From Parvibaculum sp. (GTDB taxonomy: Bacteria; Pseudomonadota; Alphaproteobacteria; Parvibaculales; Parvibaculaceae): 64,000 nucleotides of DNA. The stretch covers positions 1,733,501 through 1,797,500 of the forward strand of contig NZ_JAHBYN010000001.1 in assembly GCF_019635935.1 (NCBI RefSeq), written 5' to 3'. Both the position numbers and the translations under genes were made by a program. The notes beneath the pieces were generated by a model that saw nothing but the letters and a program-made list of their open reading frames with translations, made no database searches and was not told the DNA's origin. Positions 61,866-64,000 of the stretch are shown one piece after another (positions within the stretch are counted from its first letter, which is position 1; every line of letters begins with the position of its first letter).

Positions 61866-62909
61866 ATGAAATTTCTCGATCAGGCGAAAATCCATATTCG
61901 TTCGGGCAATGGCGGCGCCGGCTGCGTCAGTTTCCGGCGCGAGAAGTTCATCGAATATGGCGGGCCCGACGGCGGCGATGGCGGCCGGGGCGGCGATGTG
62001 ATCGTCGAATGCGCCGACGGTCTCAACACGCTGATCGATTTCCGCTTCCAGCAGCACTTCAAGGCGAAGACCGGCATGCACGGCATGGGCAAGAACCGCG
62101 CCGGCGCCAATGGCGCCGACGTGGTGCTGAAGGTGCCCGCCGGCACGCAGGTGTTCGAGGAAGACGGCGAAACGCTGATCGCCGACATGACGGAGCCCGG
62201 CCAGCGCATCGTGCTCGCCAAAGGCGGCAATGGCGGCTTCGGCAATGCCTATTTCAAAAGCGCGACCAACCAGTCGCCGCGCCGCGCCAATCCCGGACAG
62301 GAAGGCATCGAGAAGATCGTCGTGCTGCGGCTGAAGCTGATTGCCGATGCAGGCCTTGTCGGCCTGCCCAATGCCGGCAAGTCGACTTTCCTTGCCGCGG
62401 TGAGCGCCGCCAAGCCGAAGATTGCCGACTACCCTTTCACCACACTCGATCCCGGCCTCGGCGTCGTCACCGTCGACACGCGCAGCTTCGTGCTGGCCGA
62501 TATTCCGGGCCTGATCGAGGGCGCGCATGAAGGCGCAGGGCTCGGCGACCGCTTTCTCGGCCATCTCGAACGCTGCAGCATTCTGATCCATCTGGTCGAC
62601 GGCACGCAGGAAGACGTCGCCGATGCCTATGCGGTCATTCGCGGCGAGATCGAAGCCTATGGTGCGGGCCTTGAAGACAAGCCCGAAATTCTCTGCCTCA
62701 ACAAGGCCGACGCCTTGACGGAGGAAGAACGCGCCGAAAGGAAGCGCGCGCTCGAAGAAGCAAGCGGCGGCACGGTGCATTTGCTGTCGGGCGTTTCGGG
62801 CGAAGGCGTGACGGCGGTGCTGCGCCTCGTCGCCGACGAAATCGCCCGGAACCGCGCGGCGGAACGCGCCGAAGAAAATCAGACCGAAGAAGAGGGCTGG
62901 CAGCCATGA
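61866..62909 (+). CDS. obgE: GTPase Obg/CgtA
   Basis: A 347-residue ribosome-assembly GTPase. The Obg glycine-rich domain (1-158: [27 protein letters not shown]) is followed by the G domain with GLPNAGKST (P-loop), [12 protein letters not shown] (switch II region) and NKAD. The last residues are acidic. It overlaps proB by 4 bp. Confidence 0.97.
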   Translation: MKFLDQAKIHIRSGNGGAGCVSFRREKFIEYGGPDGGDGGRGGDVIVECADGLNTLIDFRFQQHFKAKTGMHGMGKNRAGANGADVVLKVPAGTQVFEEDGETLIADMTEPGQRIVLAKGGNGGFGNAYFKSATNQSPRRANPGQEGIEKIVVLRLKLIADAGLVGLPNAGKSTFLAAVSAAKPKIADYPFTTLDPGLGVVTVDTRSFVLADIPGLIEGAHEGAGLGDRFLGHLERCSILIHLVDGTQEDVADAYAVIRGEIEAYGAGLEDKPEILCLNKADALTEEERAERKRALEEASGGTVHLLSGVSGEGVTAVLRLVADEIARNRAAERAEENQTEEEGWQP

Positions 62910-64000
62910 GCGCGTCCTATCTGGCACAAGCGCAGCGCGTCGTCGTCAAGATCGGTTCGGCGCTGCTGACCGACGCCGAAACCGGCAAGCTCAACCGCAC
63001 CTGGCTGCAGGCGCTGGTCGAAGACGTGGCGCGGATGCGCGCGCGCGGGCAGGAAATGCTGATCGTCTCCTCGGGCGCCATCGCGCTCGGACGCCGCGCG
63101 CTGAAGCTCGCCCCCGGCAAGCTGAAACTCGAGGAGAGCCAGGCCGCCGCGGCCGTCGGCCAGATCGGCCTTGCTCATGCCTTTCAGGAAATGCTGTCGG
63201 CCTATGGTCATTCCTGCGCGCAAATTCTGGTGACGCTGGAAGACACCGAGGAGCGCCGCCGCTATCTGAATGCGCGCTCGACCATCTCGACGCTGCTGAA
63301 GCTCGGCGCGGTGCCCGTCATCAACGAGAACGACACGGTGGCGACGACCGAAATCCGCTACGGCGACAACGACCGCCTCGCCGCCCGCGTCGCCAGCATG
63401 ATGTCGGCCGACTGTCTGGTGCTGCTGTCGGATGTCGACGGCCTCTACACCGCCCCGCCCCATCTGACCGGCGCAACGCATCTGCCGGAGGTCGCGGAGA
63501 TCACGCCCGAGATCGAGGCGATGGCCGGCGGCGCCGCCAGCGAGTTTTCGCGCGGCGGCATGAAAACGAAACTGGCCGCCGCCCGCATCGCCACCGATGG
63601 CGGCGCGCGCATGGCGATCGCCAATGGTCACGGGCTGCATCCCCTGAAGGCGATCGAGGATGGCGCGCGCTGCACATGGTTCGCCGCCCATTCCACGCCC
63701 TATGCGGCGCGCAAACGCTGGATCTCGGGCTCGCTGAAAAGTCTCGGCGCGCTTGTCATCGATGACGGCGCGGTCAAGGCGCTGACGCAGGGACGCAGCC
63801 TGCTGCCGGCCGGCGTCGCCACCGTCGAGGGCATCTTCGGACGCGGCGACGCGGTGAGCGTGCGCGACAAAGCGGGCCACGAAATCGCCAGCGGCCTCGT
63901 CGCCTATTCAAGCGACGATGCGCGGCGCATTGCCGGACATTCGAGCCACGAAATCGAGGAACTGCTCGGCTATTCGGGCCGCGCCGAAATGATCCATCGC
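62906..64000 (+). CDS. proB: Glutamate 5-kinase (3' end outside window)
   Basis: First enzyme of proline synthesis, phosphorylating L-glutamate. At least 365 residues are in the window. [47 protein letters not shown] and [13 protein letters not shown] are the amino-acid kinase motifs; a C-terminal PUA domain starts near 275. The ATG overlaps the obgE stop (ATGA), and the gene runs past the window end. Confidence 0.97.
   Translation, partial: MSASYLAQAQRVVVKIGSALLTDAETGKLNRTWLQALVEDVARMRARGQEMLIVSSGAIALGRRALKLAPGKLKLEESQAAAAVGQIGLAHAFQEMLSAYGHSCAQILVTLEDTEERRRYLNARSTISTLLKLGAVPVINENDTVATTEIRYGDNDRLAARVASMMSADCLVLLSDVDGLYTAPPHLTGATHLPEVAEITPEIEAMAGGAASEFSRGGMKTKLAAARIATDGGARMAIANGHGLHPLKAIEDGARCTWFAAHSTPYAARKRWISGSLKSLGALVIDDGAVKALTQGRSLLPAGVATVEGIFGRGDAVSVRDKAGHEIASGLVAYSSDDARRIAGHSSHEIEELLGYSGRAEMIHR

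Overview
The window is high-GC, densely packed bacterial DNA. The gene set includes fixN/cco-type cbb3 oxidase genes with ccoGHIS, phosphatidylcholine synthase, rplU-rpmA-obgE-proB, a slipin/NfeD pair and many lipid and xenobiotic oxidation genes. It points to an alphaproteobacterium. A Parvibaculum/Rhizobiales-like organism is my best guess, inferred from gene content only. Nothing here is clearly plasmid or phage; most of it reads as chromosome.

Layout. 1-4 kb: truncated alanine dehydrogenase, a Nudix CoA pyrophosphatase, a small DUF2061 membrane protein, an orphan Phd/StbD-like antitoxin behind two arrays of 11-bp CTGTCA repeats, a DUF559 endonuclease-like gene set inside palindromic repeats, and a glutathione S-transferase. 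4.3-9.2 kb: a polyamine-type ABC importer (binding protein, two permeases, ATPase) with a convergent MerR regulator. 9.3-15.5 kb: DUF1003 protein, thiolase, cytochrome P450, Baeyer-Villiger-type monooxygenase and a DUF2189 membrane protein. 15.5-19.6 kb: an apparent aromatic-ring catabolic operon (TetR, extradiol dioxygenase, FAH-family hydrolase, flavin hydroxylase) with a palindromic operator in front of the TetR gene. 19.7-22.1 kb: an RND/MMPL-type exporter.

22.6-30.7 kb: a complete ccoNOQPGHIS locus encoding cbb3 cytochrome oxidase plus its copper/redox assembly factors, with tight or overlapping gene junctions. 30.7-40.8 kb: second DUF2189 paralogue, exported MsrA and MsrB, YaiI-family protein, BaiN/HI0933-type flavoprotein, SDR, lipoprotein, dodecin, NfeD-slipin pair, a beta-propeller lipoprotein and two small unknown genes. 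40.9-49.1 kb: a 1967-residue autotransporter with a long acidic repeat passenger, followed by TIGR03032-like and TIGR02466-like genes.

49.2-53.9 kb: an operon of DUF1330-like protein, haloalkane dehalogenase-type hydrolase, lipid-anchored or membrane-anchored sulfatase and a small membrane protein. It converges on a tandem DsbA/HCCA-isomerase-like gene, and the two units share an operator-like inverted repeat. 54-58.2 kb: katG, then a TetR/epimerase divergent pair bracketed by two copies of the katG terminator. 58.2-59.6 kb: a poorer-coding, less GC-rich stretch with one unknown membrane gene, a chain of hairpins and tRNA-Ser(CGA). 59.7-64 kb: phosphatidylcholine synthase, rplU-rpmA (with an attenuator-like leader), a GNAT acetyltransferase, obgE and the start of proB, which runs off the window.

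The strongest candidates for something not routinely annotated are the triple 11-bp CTGTCA arrays at three places (PhoB-box-like, linked to CTTGTCCCC motifs), the DUF559/palindrome unit, the duplicated katG terminator around an inserted gene pair, and the shared operator of the dehalogenase/sulfatase and DsbA-like units.
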